This document shows positions 36,901 through 51,300 of a stretch of DNA of 64,000 nucleotides, in pieces (the stretch's first letter is position 1; every line of letters starts with the position of its first letter). The stretch is from Nymphaea colorata (Eukaryota > Streptophyta > Magnoliopsida > Nymphaeales > Nymphaeaceae). The position numbers and the translations under genes are program-made. Below the pieces are notes generated by a model, which was given only the letters and a program-made list of their open reading frames with translations, was not told the origin of the DNA and did no database searches. The DNA is taken from NCBI RefSeq assembly GCF_008831285.2, contig NC_045138.2:7655205-7719204 (forward strand), written 5' to 3'.

Positions 36901-39900
36901 AAGTAAGAAATGCACAGCATGCTGGATTCAAGGCAGCTATCATCTATGATGATGAGGATACTGGTGATTTGATTGCAAGTGGGTCACCCTTTTCTATATT
37001 GTTATCTCATATTTTCTTGAGTTTGTGCGCCGATAATATATAATAGTTAGTTTATTTTATATGTTACAATGTTGGATAAAGTTAACTCCTAATTTTGGCA
37101 GAACTGCTTTCAATGGTTAGACTTGGTTTCAAATCATTGAAGGTCATTTCTGCTGTCTCCCTTCTTTTTCTCGCATCTTTTGATTTTAGTCAGGTGAAGG
37201 TATTTGCATGTCATTCAGTGTGATGGATGAACATTGGGCAATAACATGATACGATTGGGACACTTTTGAGTATTTGAGAAAGAAACTTCTGTGATACTTT
37301 AGTTATGTTTAACTATTAAATAACCTCATATTCTGAGGTTGTAATGATTTATAAAGTTTATTTAAGCACATAATACAGAAAATGCAATGATGTCATGGTA
37401 AATTCCAGCTCCAAAATGGAAACTTCAAGTTAGTCTTCTGATATTATTGGAATAGTATGAGCATTTTTCTGATAAATTCAGCTAAATTGAAATCTTAATT
37501 ATCTTTCTCATCCCCAAGATATTATTGAGAAAAGTCGCTTTTTTTAACTTCTCTTTAGGAAATAATTCATTGTCATGATCGGCATTGATGGATTAGGGTC
37601 TTGTAAGGACTGTTCTTATTCCTTTTTTTTCCTTTGTTGGTTCTCTAGGTGTAGTAGGATAGTGTATCTTTGCTGCGATGACTATCTTTATGACTTTCAG
37701 CCTTGCAGATGCACCTCAAAGGAAAACAAGAATATGAACCATAGTGGTTTCATGATCATTCCTTGATGCGTCTCATGCATCATTGCATATTCTGCAGTAA
37801 TTGGAAAGAAGTTATTACCCAAATGATGGTGTATTCAGCTTAAAGTAGACCTACTTCTGTATATATTTCTTCTTTTCAATGAAATGTGAGATTGCATCTG
37901 GGTCTGACTGAAGAAAAATATTTTGGCTCCGGCCAGTGAAAAGGTGGAGTATTTGTCTAAATGATTCAACCTAGAAGATAGACTACTATAAAAAAGACAG
38001 CAAAAGGTTTTGATTGAGAGAACAATATGGCTGTTAATTTCCCCAAGTAGTCAACCTTGGACTCTGTGTTAACTTCCCTAAGTAGTTAGCCATGGACTTT
38101 GACTTTCTGCTACTAATGCCCATTTTTACTAAATAAAGATTGCTGGTTTAGATGTATCATGTATGTTATCTATAGCATTCGTCTGTTCTATGCAACTGAC
38201 ATAGAACTCTTTGACGAAAATTTGCAGTGGCTGGGAACTCAGCAGGGATCAGAATCTATGGAATATTTATTTCTAAGGCATCTGGTGAAATGCTGAAGAA
38301 ATATGCTGGCATAATTGATATGGAGTTATGGATAATACCAACTTTTGAGAATTCAGCATGGTCTATCATGGCTATCTCTTTCATATCTCTGCTTGCTATA
38401 TCAGCTGTTATTGCAATATGCTTCTTTGTGCGTAGGCATCGAATAAGAAGAGATCGCCCTCAAGTTCCCTATGTTCGTGAGGCTCATGGAATGAGCGGTC
38501 GTCTAGTGAAAGCATTGCCAAGCGTCTTGTTCACTTCTGATGTTGAACATAACTGTACATCATGTACATGTGCAATATGCCTTGATGACTATTCTCCTGG
38601 GGAAAAGCTAAGAGTACTGCCTTGCCACCACAGTATGTCTCAAGCTTCTGCTCTTTGAAAAATTACATGTGCAATTGGTAATAGACTTCCTAGAAAAAAT
38701 GGAAAAGAAACACGAACCTTTATATAATTTTCAGTTTCTATGTTTGCACACAGGAGCACCTTGTCAAGCTTTATAAATGACTGGTTTTTATCGTTCCTTT
38801 TTCTACTTCAGAAAGTTGTAGTGCTAGGTGAAGAGAATTTCAATGAAGAAGTTAAGGAAGAAATAACAGGTGAATAAATTTAATGATTTTTAATCATAGC
38901 TAATAAAAAGTTCAATCTACATGCTGAAGATGCACTGTCTTTTATTCTCTTCAAAAAATGATAAATAATCCTCGTGAAAACAATGAATAGACTTTAACAG
39001 ATGATGAATTGTCAAGAGTTTCTTATTAACTGAAGTCTGAAAAGTGAGTTTTTTGACAATTTGCTTTGCAAACTCCCAACATTACTATATGGATGAAAAG
39101 AAGAGACAAAAGGAAAATTTGATCCCTTTGCCTGCTATATGATAGCGTTAAAGGATACTTCGGTGTTTTGAGATGAATGATTATATTTTTCTCATTGCAA
39201 TTTAGGTCTTGCTTTACTTAATTTGAAAATTGTAAATTTGTCTACATACTTGCATGCTTCTGTAACTTGCCTATTTCCATTACTCTCATCATCAGGTGCC
39301 GTTTCTAATCCTTTGGCCCTTTGACAGAGTTTCATGCTGTTTGTGTTGATTCGTGGCTTACAATCTGGAGAACTTTCTGCCCAGTGTGCAAGCGTGATGT
39401 ACGAGCAAGCATAGGAAATCCTCCAGCTTCCGAGTGCACACCTTTGCTTTCCCCAGCTATTTCAGTTCCTGCATCTCCGTCTTCCTCTGCTATCTTCTCA
39501 TCCTCCCACTCATTACGGACAGGTTCACCAGCCATACGAATAACTCAGGCGTCGTACCATTCTCCTGCTAGCTCCCGCAGTCAATCCCTTGCAAGTACTC
39601 CCATTGTTCCATATTCGCTTAGGTCATATGGTAATTCTTCAGCTGTGCGGTTCAGTCGAAGTTCTGCAGATCTTCAAAATTTAGCATCTCAAAGATCTCG
39701 TCCTCCTCATCTCCCTTCACCTCATTCATTGGGATTGCCTTACTTGTTTTCTCCTTCTGGTTCAAGGCACGGTTCGTATCTCATGGGATCAACCAATGCA
39801 TCACCGTTCTGTGTTGGATCATCAAGTAGGCCGCCATGCCTATTACATCATAGTGAATCAACTACGAGCCTGTCTCCATTTGCATCTGCTCAGTCTTTAC

Positions 39901-39911
39901 CTGATTGCTGA
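33998..39911 (+). CDS. RMR-type protein: PA domain, transmembrane segment, RING-H2 (vacuolar sorting receptor / E3 ligase family)
   Basis: Four coding exons join in frame: 33998-34154, 36748-36978, 38228-38632 and 39328-39911, giving 458 aa. The start ATG has the context CACCATGGG. A hydrophobic signal peptide lies at about residues 12-32, then a sequon NVS at 40. The PA (protease-associated) domain spans about 33-160, with [20 protein letters not shown] and IIYDDED. Transmembrane segment about 173-197. RING-H2 C244-C285 (CAIC, CHHKFHAVC, CPVC), with the family-typical [17 protein letters not shown]. The tail from about 290 is Ser/Pro-rich. Known of the family: RMR proteins bind C-terminal vacuolar sorting signals in the lumen and sort cargo to protein-storage vacuoles; the RING side is cytosolic. 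Length fits the long RMR2-like members. Intron 1 is 2.6 kb. Splice sites are inferred, but all phases agree. Confidence 0.9.
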
Positions 39912-40565
39912 TTCTTATAGGTGTCTAAAGCTTGAAACCATGTGTGTCATGTATAGACAATTGGAGGTTCCGAGTTTTTTTCTCCTTTTTTTTTTTACCT
40001 TTGTTTCTGGCGGTTTTCTGATTTCCGAGTTGGAGGAACTATGAGGTTGAAGTTGCAGAGATCACCCTTTTAGGTGAAGAGTCCTGCTTGCGGTCTACTA
40101 ACCCTGCTTTGTTTTTGGCAAATTGGATTGATTACTGTACTTGTAAATCCTCTTCGCGGCAATATACATGATTTTGCAGGTTCTGTATGCATCGATAAAG
40201 TTGGCAATGGGCATCTTTATTTTTCTTCCTTCTGATCGAAAGCACTGTTTGCATGAGGGATAACGTCAGGCATGTTCGCTGTGCCTTGCTTCCTGCACCG
40301 AGCAGGCCTGTAAAGTAAAAAATCTGTTGGTTTATTCCCTTACACAATGGTCTCAGGCTAGTTTGGACCTTGATATAGGGAATGATAGCAACCTTTAATC
40401 AACTAGTCATATTATTTACAAGCCATTATTCGTTGCAAGAAAACTTTGTGGTCACAAGTGTGATCTCTGCTTTTTCTGGCCAGCTAGAGACGCTCAAATG
40501 TTTCTGAAGAATATCTTGGACACTTGGATTGGTAGTGCTCTTTTGGCAGTTCGTTGTACGTGAGT

Positions 40566-40622
<57 letters not shown>

Positions 40623-41965
40623 CTTTGCTCAGATCTGAGTTGAACGAGAAAGACCCTTAAAGTACATCTTGTACTATAGATAAAACCGTGACAATGAGGA
40701 AAGCAAGCCATATAGTCAGACATTTTTGCTCCAACCACGGATAGACAGATCGAAATAAAACTGCTTGAGCTCGTTGTTTCCGTTTGATGTTGTCTATTTC
40801 TTTTGGTGTGGTGCCCATATAAAGTATTAGTTAATTCTATCTCATCCATTCCATTTCAGTTGTTTTGACCAGATTAAAGTGTTTACAGTACAGATCGTTC
40901 CTCATTCCCATCGTTTTCTCTTAGATATTTTTCCATATCATCAGGACACTAAGCTCAATAGTTGTGGATTGTTTGGACCCAACTAATAGTCTAAAATTAG
41001 AGGATCTGCAACATTAATAGATCTTAGATCAATCTGCTTCGACTCTTTGAGGTTTATAAAAGATGAAAAATTTGTAGTCTGTAAGGTATTTTGTCATTTC
41101 AATTTAAAAATTAAACAGAATTCAGACCGCGTCGACAATCAAAATTTGGATATATGTAATACACGGATATGCCGTTTTTGAATCTGATTAGAAGAGCAAG
41201 TACTAAGAAGCGGATGAAAACGTTACGCCGATTTCCTTATTGAGAAGGGAAAAGGAGTTGGGGATGATCCCGTCTTAGGTAGACTATAGTAGTAATTAGT
41301 AAACTACCACTTCTTCATTTCGATCAAAATATTTTTCTGATTGAGTTTGGTTGTACCTTAATAGGTTGTACCTTGATAGGCAGTGGGATTCTTTTCCAAA
41401 AAAGGTATTTCATAAGAATAGCATTTTGTTCTTAGAACGCATGTTCTTAGAGTATATAATCCAAAAAAAAAAAAAATCCTCCGAAACATAATGTGATTGT
41501 AGGTACTATTTATAGATCCATGAAGTTACAACCAATGGCAGAGCCAAGTTTGTTTATTTTTATGTTAACGCTTTGACATATTTAATTGTTGATATGTATA
41601 GGTGCCCCTAAATGCATTAAAGTTATTGAATTAGTGCTCGGCTTAGCTAGTGGCCATACTGTGTTTTTTGAAATAAGAAACATTGTGTTATTTCGAACGT
41701 GTTACAGAAACGTGTTCTGAAACCACAATGTTCTTCCTAAAACACCCTTAGCTGTTATAGTCCTATTTACATGGGTCCAGTTCTTGCCAAAGCCTGACGC
41801 GAGCAAGTGTTGGCAACCGACCAGCTTTGAACGAGCCATGCCGATCTGAACTCCCTCTATCTCTCTCTCTCGTTGATGGAGAAATATGGAAGCACAGGCG
41901 ATGCTATTATTATAAAAGAAAATGGTGGTAATCGAGTAGTTGCGGAAAATGATCGGTCATAGCAC

Positions 41966-42041
<76 letters not shown>

Positions 42042-42325
42042 AAGCATTCATGGATCCAGTCGGTTTTGCCGTTTCTTTCAAGGCATCATCCAAAACCTCA
42101 AGAGGAAATATTAAAAAGAAAAGGACTGTCGAAGGAAGTATCTGGATAGCAAAAGGTCCGCAGTAAACATTTCAAGAAGGAAAAACCAGGCATTACTCAT
42201 CTTGTCAATAACAAGGAGTCATTATTGAGCATCACCGGAGATCTTTAAATCAAACACACCCTTTCAGTCTAGAAAAGAAATAAGATCAATTCTGAATACA
42301 CAGAGACTCAATGGCAGAGAGCAGA
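39912..42325. other. 3' UTR of the RMR-type gene and convergent intergenic region
   Basis: Between two convergent genes. It contains a (TA)n(GA)n compound repeat at about 40566-40621 and a longer (AT)n(AG)n repeat at about 41968-42042. No other gene recognised. I could not fix the poly(A) sites. Confidence 0.5.
41968..42042. repeat. (AT)n(AG)n compound microsatellite
   Basis: About 48 bp of AT followed directly by about 25 bp of AG. The tyrosine/isoleucine peptides predicted here are artefacts. Confidence 0.95.
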
Positions 42326-45300
42326 TCAAACAGATGCCGTCTTTTTCTGTTGGAATATAACAGCAACGATGGGAACCGTCGTTCCAATCGTAAAACAGGT
42401 CAAGACACCAAGGGTCATCTTCAACTTCTGGTGCTTCATCCTGTCCAGATTGTACATGTGCTTTGCGTGCATGTAGAATGGCTCTGAGCCATGACCATGA
42501 CCATGGTCGCCTGCCATTCTCTTCACACTCGTTGAGTGCACCGACCGTGTCACTGTTAGATCAAAGATGAAGTTAGCTTAGCTTAACTGGAAAACAAGTT
42601 TCACAATGTCAGAATTGACCTTGAAAAGGTTAAGCATGTCGAATGCATTTACAAACGCTACAGCAATTATCAAATACAAAAAGGAAATTTGGTTGAGTTA
42701 GAATGGAGGATAAACATTAGAATAATTCATCTTAGAGTGAGTCACCTAAAGATACTTAACACTATCCTAGGCAGAATCAGCCAGCAAGATGTCCCCAAAC
42801 TCAGGATTAAACTTGAAGAGTTCAGCCAACTCAAGAGTTCCTATTTACCTCACTCGCTTTTGGACGTATCCACCAATAGATTTACCAAATTACCAGGTTA
42901 AATGACAAAAAAGAACTTACAGAACATAGCATGAAGAGAACCATGACAGCTACAGCCAATCTAGATTCCCTTGGCTCATACATATCTTGGTAAGACACCT
43001 TTTACTTGAGAAGTGTAGCACTTAAAAAATGTAGCAATCGGAACTCCCCAGAGTTCCTCCATGGCACAAGTAACCACCTCTTTATCACTTACACCATCCC
43101 AAACATCTCGCTGCATTTTCCAGCTGAAATGGAAATTACAACTGAAATTACATTATACATCCAAAACAGATAAAATGTGATCCCAGGCAGGCACATGGCA
43201 TATTCCCCTCTTACAAGTCCATCACAAGGGGAACAAAAAACCAATATATGCTTTATCAGGTACCAAGCAACAACTGTGGGCAAGTAGAACACAAGAAATC
43301 ATCACTTACAAAAAGCCAACAGCTGGGATAGCAAGAACTAGGCAGAACTTGGTCCTGTCTTTTAGTCATACTTGAATGGTCAGCAATCAACATAAGACCT
43401 TCCTCAACAGCCATCCTTGATCTCTACAAGTCACATAGGACGTGCTAACAATATAGTAATAGAAGTACCCTACACTGGTTCGGAAATTAAGGCTGCCATG
43501 CCCAGGCCTGTATCCATGTCGACCAGGTACTTGGCATTTAGCAGTGTCCATGTTTCATAGCTTTGCTGCCAATCATGAAAAAAAGGAGTAACAAACCAGC
43601 ATTTTTGCTAGCTTCTTCAGCTATCACTTATTTAAATCCATTCAGTCAACGACACTGATTAGTTTATGGCCCTACCCTACTTTTAAACTTTTAAAACACA
43701 ATTTCACCTTCATATGAACCATTTTGGACCAAATTAAAACTTACAACCACCATCTTAGAAACTATGTAACATGGGTACTACTCCAGAGCAGTACCCACAC
43801 GGTAACGGTACAACATTGGTGCGGGTGCGGCACGAGTGCGAATCCGACCATTTTCGGACTCGATCAACTTTCACCAAGTCCAAAATTGTCCAGTTTCAGA
43901 TTTTAACATGTTTTACATTTTAATGCTTTTTACATTTTTTACGTTAAAATTATCGAAACCCTTCAAAATATTTTCGTCAATGATGGTTCTTCACTTCGTC
44001 TTCACCGACAGAGACTGATGACAGCAGGTGAACAGCGAGCGGTGACAGTAGGTGGCGAGCGGCGACGCCAAACGACAAACAGCAAATGGCAAGCGGCGAA
44101 GGAGATTTCGTTTGTTTTGTGAAGATCGAGCTTCTTTCTTCGTTTTTCGTTCTTTTGTTTCCTCGTATGTGTCTTTCTAATCATTCATCCGTTAATGCAT
44201 AAGACTATATTTTGTGGTTGTTGTTGTATTTGATCCAGCGGCCAAAGAGAGGGACTACTGACCGTGGTGGTGGCTTGCCCTTCTTTGACGAGCGATATCC
44301 ACGCCAGACAACATCCCAAACATTGTTGGAATTTTGCAGAGGGTTTCCTCGACCCTCTGCCTTGAGGAGGAGGGTTTGCAGAGACCCTGTGCCTCGAGAC
44401 AAGGGTTGACGTTGAGGGTTTCAGGAGTTGAGTTAGAGAGAGAGGACTGAAGTGGGTGAACATGATTTGCATGATCTTATTATGGACCTTACAGAACCTA
44501 TTGTTCCTTCTAATCTTGATGATGCGACTGAAGAGAATCAAGAAAGCTGATATATTTTGTATGTTAATTACTTCCATACTTTGTTTAGTAGTATGATAAA
44601 TTGATAATATCTATAAATTTTGGATAATGATTTATGAATATGTTATTTTGTTTGTAATTTTTTGATATATATATGTGTGTGAATATGTTATTCTGTTTGT
44701 AATTTTTTGATATATATGTGTTTGTGTGTACGGTCGTAACCCCGCACCTATGTCTTTTGAAAATGGTCAGTACTCGGACCCGGACTAGTACCCATGTGAC
44801 ATAGCTTAGAAAGTAACCTTCCATTTTAAAAGACTTTCATTGTCTGCAGCAATACCCAAAGTCAATTAAAATCTACATTAGCCACAATCTTGCTCTTGAA
44901 GATCTTATAGATGAAACAATCTCACCCCTAAACTTTCGATTTTCCTGACAGGAAAAATATAAGGATAATGTCCACATGGCATTTATAAATTATATAGAAG
45001 CATACAAATAAAATTACTAGTAATGCAACAAACTAAAAAATGACCATATCTTTGAAACTATGCTGATATGCCATTCTCATCCAAAACAAATTAGATATTT
45101 TGTTCTGTTCAGATTAGCAGATAAAAATCAATGAGGGAAGTAGTCTTTATTTTGTTTATTATGAACACAAAACAGGAAAAGAACTAATAATTACAACAAA
45201 CACAAGCAGCATATCATCTGCACACTTCATTGGATTATGGCAGAAGTATCACGAACTTGCCCAGGATGCTGTCCACAAGATCATATGGTCTGACATTACT

Positions 45301-48300
45301 GGTTTGATTTTTAAAGTGCTCATAACTCCACAGTTTAACCTATTTTCACTTCGTAGCTATATGCGCCTAGCCTTGCCTAGACGCCTAGGATAGCCATTAC
45401 TAGGTGACCTGTAAAAATGGTCAGGTTCATCCATGCACCCAACTGCCTTTACCAATGTTATCCGTATCGTACGATACGGACGCGTATCGTACGATACGTA
45501 TCGTCCGTATCATCATTTTCGATACGGTACACCTAATCAATACGATACGCGTATGTATCGTACGCGTATCGCACGTATCGTGCGATACGGTGGGCGTATC
45601 GCACGATACGTGCGATACACCCCCGTATCGCACGATACGGGAGTAAAATTAAAAAAGGGGCCGTCGGGCCCCTTTTTTGCTTCTTATTCTCAAACCGACG
45701 CTCCTCTCTCTCTCTCTTCTTGTTTCTCAACGCTGCCAGAGACGTGGGAGGGAGAGATTTTCTCCATTGCATCAAGATTTGCCGGTGAAGAAGCTTCATT
45801 CCTCGTTGTGGGGAGTCTTGGGACGGTGGGAAGCTTGGAGAAAGAGGGTTTTTTGGTTTTTAACACCAAGAAGGTAAGAAATAACTCATTTTTGCCGTTG
45901 AATCGTTCATTTCTCTTATTTCCTACATTTATTTGTATGTTTTTACTTGTTTTGTAAAGATATAATGTCGGATCCTGCATGGCAGTGGTGTACAAGGGTG
46001 AATCCCAAAAATAGATTAAGAGTTAAGTGCAATTATTGTAAGCAAATCATATCAGGAGGGATTTCTCGCTTTAAACACCATATAGCTGGTACACACAGCG
46101 ATGTGGCTGCCTGCAATGGCTCCCAAGAGATCCCATTGCCAGCGTATGTAAAGCACCAGTGTCAGCAACTTCTTGATGCAGTGAAAGCAAGTAGGATTGA
46201 AAAGGACATGGAAGATGCGGAGGAAGGATATGGGGACCCACATGAAGGAGAAGAAAGTGAAGGTGAAGATGTTCAACTTGAACAAGAAGATGTTGGTGTC
46301 AGTTTGGAAACAACTAAAGGGAAAGGTATCATGCATGGTGGTGGTTCTTCTGCAACCAGAAAAAGAAGAGGTGCAAGTGTAAGTTCAGTTTCACGAGGAC
46401 GTGGCAGAAGTCAGGGTCGTACTGGTGGTGGTAGAGTACCTACTATGAAGTCGAGCAATATGTCTGGTTCGATCAAGAATTTTTTTCCCAATTATACTGC
46501 TGCTGGTGCTCAGCCTGAGATTCGTATAGCCATGCAATCAAAGGATATTATTGAAGCAGCAGATGAAACCATAGGAAGGTGGTTCTATGATGCATCCATT
46601 CCCTTCAATGCAGCAAACTCTTATCATTATCAGCCTATAGCAGATGCGATTGCTAGTGTAGGGCGAGGATATAAAATGCCCTCTTTTCATAAATTGCGAG
46701 GTAAAATTCTCAACAATATAGTTAGAGATGTGAAGACATATTGTGATGAACTAAAATTGAGCTGGAAAGCTACAGGATGCAGTGTAATGGCAGATGGGTG
46801 GACAGACATCAAGAACAGAACATTGGTAAACTTCCTTGTATATTGCCCTCTTGGTACTATGTTCTTAAAATCTGTTGATTTGTCTGATACTCCTAAGACT
46901 GCTGATGTGTTGTTTGGGATTTTTGATAAAGTTATAGAAGAAGTTGGGCCTGAAAATGTCGTACAATTTATCACTGATAATGCAGCAAATTATAAAGCTG
47001 CAGGTGAAATGTTAGCAGCACGATATGGGACATTTTATTGGAGTCCATGTGCTGCTCACTGTGTAAATCTTATGCTTCAGGATCTTGGTGAAAGGGATGA
47101 TATGAAGTTGACAGTTCACAGATGCCAAGAAATCACGAAGTTTATTTACAATCATGCTTATGTCTTGAATTTGATGAGGAAATTCACAAATGGGGCTGAA
47201 TTGATTCGACCTGCACAAACACGGTTTGCTACAAATGTTTTGACTGTGCAGGGTATAGTCAAGCAAAGAACTTCTCTCAGGCAGATGTTTTCAAGTGATG
47301 ATTGGGCTGCATATCCACATGCCTATAAAAGAAAGGCTACGACAGTTGTGGATACCATCTTCGATGTTGACTTTTGGGAATCATGTGTGCACTTATTGAA
47401 GATTTGTGTACCTCTAGTGAAAGTCCTCAGATTAGTTGATAGTGAAGATAGACCTTCTATTGGATATTTATACGAGTCTATGGATAGAGCCAAGGAGGCC
47501 ATTAGAGATAATATGAAGGGAAAAAAGAAGTTGTACATGCCTATATGGAAGATTATAGATGAAAGGTGGTCTGGACAACTTCATCGCCCACTTCATGCAG
47601 CAGCCTACTACCTAAATCCTGCTATTAGATATCTTTCCACTTTTAAGAAGGACAGAGAGGTCGAGTATGGCATGTTGGATTGCATTGATGTGTTAGTAAG
47701 TGACAGTAAAGAACAAGACGCTATCCATATGTCGATCAACAAATATGATACGGCTTCTGGTACCATGGCGAGAGACACAGCAGTTCGATGCAGGACAACT
47801 ATGCGTCCAGGTATTAGAAAAAGAAACTTTATACTTTTAGTTTTTGTTGTTTAACTTTTATTCTACCTTCTCATATATTTATTGCTGACAACATTTTTAC
47901 TTTCCATCTGTTATTAGATTTGTGGTGGGAAAGGTTTGGGCCTGATTGCCCAGAATTAAGGAAGCTTGCAATTAGAATCCTCAGTCAAACATGTAGTGCA
48001 ACTGGATGTGAAAGAAATTGGAGTGTATTTCAGCACATCCATAGTAAGAAGAGGAATAGGCTGGAACATAAAAGGTTGAATGACCTTGTTTATGTTCGTT
48101 ATAATATGAAGTTGAGACAAAGGTAAACATTTGTTTTGTTATACAAGAATATCAAATTCTAATATATATTTTAATCTCTAACAATTTGTTAATTTTTTCT
48201 CTTGTTAGGCAACTAGAAACAACATCTACGAGGAAGCATCACAATCAATATGATCCTATCTTCATTGACCATTTTGATATATTAGATTCTTGGGTTGAAG

Positions 48301-51300
48301 AAGAACCAGCTGCAATACTTGATGAGGACGATCTTGATTTTTTGAATGTTGAAGGAGCAGCAGAGATTGTTGAAGAAGGAGAGGCTGGGGGGGAGCAATG
48401 GAATGTTGGTGACATTCCATTTGCAACAGAGGGGATAGAAGAAGAAGTTAATGAAGGAAGTGAAGATGATGATGAAGAATGAAGATGATGATGCAAATGA
48501 CGATTGACGATGCTTTTTGTTTTGAGTTTTGAAAACTATGTCAATATGTTCTGAGTTTTGACTTCTGAACTTATGAATTGTGATGTAATTGAATACTCTT
48601 AGGTTGTTTAGTATGTTATTTTGTTTTTTGAATGTTTGATTTCTTATTTTGGAATGTCTTGTTCATATGCATACCTCATACTTCATAGTTCATATACATG
48701 AATGATGAATGTTCCTTTAAATACATTTTTCTTGAATTTTTCTGATTTTTACTAGTTTTTTCGGATTTTTTTAGATTTTTTCTGATTTTTTTCTATTTTT
48801 TATAAATTTTTAATATTTTTTACAAATTAAAAAATTAATTTTACGATACGTTACGATACATTTACGCTACGTTACGATACAGCGTATAGGTCGGCCCGAC
48901 CGATACACGATACGATACGGCAGTGATAACATTGGCCTTTACCTTCTTTTCTTTTCTTCCTTACTCTCAGGCAGATAATTTTTTTCTTTCTTTTTTCTTC
49001 TTCCTCTTCTTTTGCGATATAAAACAGTTTTTCTTCTTTCTCCTTTTTTCTTATTCAATTTACTGCAGATTTTCTTCTCCTCGTTCTTTATGTTGCATAC
49101 AATTTGCAGTAGATATATTTACTTACATATGTATTTATAATTATAGTCACAGTTGTATACTATCACACTCTGAATATTTCTATCACAGTTATATACTATT
49201 ACACTTTGAATATGTCTATGTATCGATTGATATTTCTAGTACCTTTTTTTCTCGATTAGAATAATAGTGGAAGACACCTTTACAGCAAGCGAAGTTCACA
49301 TGGAAGCTTAGATTATGTTGAGGATTTATGTTTTCTATTTTTTAATTAGTTATCGTTGGCTTTGGTTTAAGTTTTTAGATGCTAGTTATTAGAGATCTAA
49401 TAGTTCATTTTCAGGAAATAAGAAAATCTTGCATGCATCAAACTTCAAACTATTGTAAAGCAATGGCTTGAATGTAACTTGTTCTTGTTATGCCATATGA
49501 CCATTAAAATCTAATTGTTGAACTTTGCTAAAATGCTCTCTCAAACTTTATCATCATGTTGTGAAATATTTAATGTGAGTTCAACTGTACATTTTAATAA
49601 TGTAACAGATTGTCACTTATAAGTATTTTATTAAGAAATGATTCACTATTATTGTTAAGTTTAACAATTAATATTGCATATAATTGGTTTACTTTTAGTT
49701 TTTGAAGACAGCCTAATGCACCCAATCATGCTTAGTCCCACCTAGGCTCTAGGCTTAACTCACCACATATGATGCCCTAGCATCTTTAACAACATAGATC
49801 CATAGAGAAACACCTTTAATCTTCCTTTGTAGAAAGGTTTTTAAGACAAAAACTTGCTTTTTATTTGTTTTATATATTTTCCTTTCCAATAGCGACTTAT
49901 CATTTTAAAAGAGAAATATGGTTTTTCGTCAAATTTATTTAAAATTGCAGACTTTTCTGATGAACAAGTTACATCTTTGGAGATTTGTGGAGTATCAACA
50001 AAGAAAGACAAGGCTTTCCACCAGAAGATTTTATTCACAAATTTCTCACAATAAAAGGACAACCATCCTATTGAAATGTACATCTTATTTGAATCAACAA
50101 CACTGTAATAGGGGGGTCTATGATAGAGAGCACACGTGTTGTACTCATAAAGTTCATGCTAGCTGAAAAAAACTACATATTTGGGCTACTGCACGCATAG
50201 GAGGACAATAACACAAAATGTGTTAACTTCATTTGTTAGAAAATGTCAAAGTTTCCAGAAAAGAATAGGAATAGAAAGTTGGTATCAATACAGGATAGCA
50301 ACTGGAAGTGAACATTTCAAATGTTTAGATTCTAGGCAGTGAAAAGTGAATTTGGTAATGTCTTGAAATCCTTTAATAAGCAAAAAGCCATGCAAAACAC
50401 TGAAACAATATTCAAGGCTAATCTAACAAAAATGACATGAAAGTAAGTTACACTTATAAGTTATAACCATGAATAGATATTGAGCCCATGTTTGGAATCT
50501 AAATCATTAATCAACATCGCATTCTGCTTCCTACTTTCTAGGAATCAGCATTCATAGGGACTTCTGACAATTCAGAAGTCAGAACATACCATGTTCAAAC
50601 TTCAAAGTCAAACTTACAAGCGAAAATTGAGGAACATGTCATGACCAAATAGAAAACTAAATATGTAACCAAGGAACAAATTCAGAATGTCATTCAGAAT
50701 GACTTGACCAGGGATGAGACAAAGTAGCATACCCCATACAATCCTAGTAATAAAATATGCACAAATAATAGAAACACCTTTTGTGCTGTTGATTTCTCAT
50801 TGAGCTTCCATACATCTGATTCACTGAAAGTAACCATCTGAATTATCCTAAGAAAAAAGGATCTAGAGAAAACTTATTACTCATCACATCTTTAAGTCTA
50901 TAGATTCCACTGCCTATAAATCATCCTGAAGCTTTCAAGAATCTGGAATTCCACATTAAAGAAAAGCAAAGAATGGAAATCACACAATGCAGGTAGCTAG
51001 CTGCCTTTCTTATTCACCTTGTACAACCAAAACCACTAATCTCTTTTACATGGATGATTCATATGAACACAAAAACATTCTATTTACGTTCTTTCCACAA
51101 CATAACATTAAAAACAAAAGAGAAGCGTAGAATTACAATCAAACAATAAAACCACGTCCATTTATTCAGAACGAAAGGGACAACAGAAACCCATGATCTC
51201 CCAATCGGCAAAAAATTTAAGCATCTAACATACTCATTTCTACAAAACAAAAATTAAGAAAGACTCCGATTAAGAAATCACACGAACAGAAAAAAGCCAA

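Larger units (their letters stand above)
45453..48934 (+). mobile_element. Structurally complete hAT transposon (3,482 bp)
   Basis: Ends CAATGTTATC and GATAACATTG form perfect 10-bp terminal inverted repeats. The 8-bp target duplication GCCTTTAC is perfect on both sides (45445-45452 and 48935-48942). Inside are palindromic subterminal arrays, a probable 5'-UTR intron (45874-45959) and a three-exon transposase. Perfect flanks and an open frame indicate a young, possibly autonomous insertion. It sits in the 9.1-kb intron of the COX7c-like gene, in the opposite orientation. Confidence 0.92.

Noticed and set aside
43836-44577. Several frames of 60-130 codons inside the 43.76-44.80 kb element
   Set aside because: Non-coding element DNA; the only suggestive piece is a short acidic tail at 44461-44550, too small to call.
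45433-45957. 174-codon frame at the left end of the hAT element
   Set aside because: Begins outside the element and reads through the palindromic CGTATCG array (Tyr/Arg/Ile periodic peptide); it is the repeat and transposase leader, not a protein.
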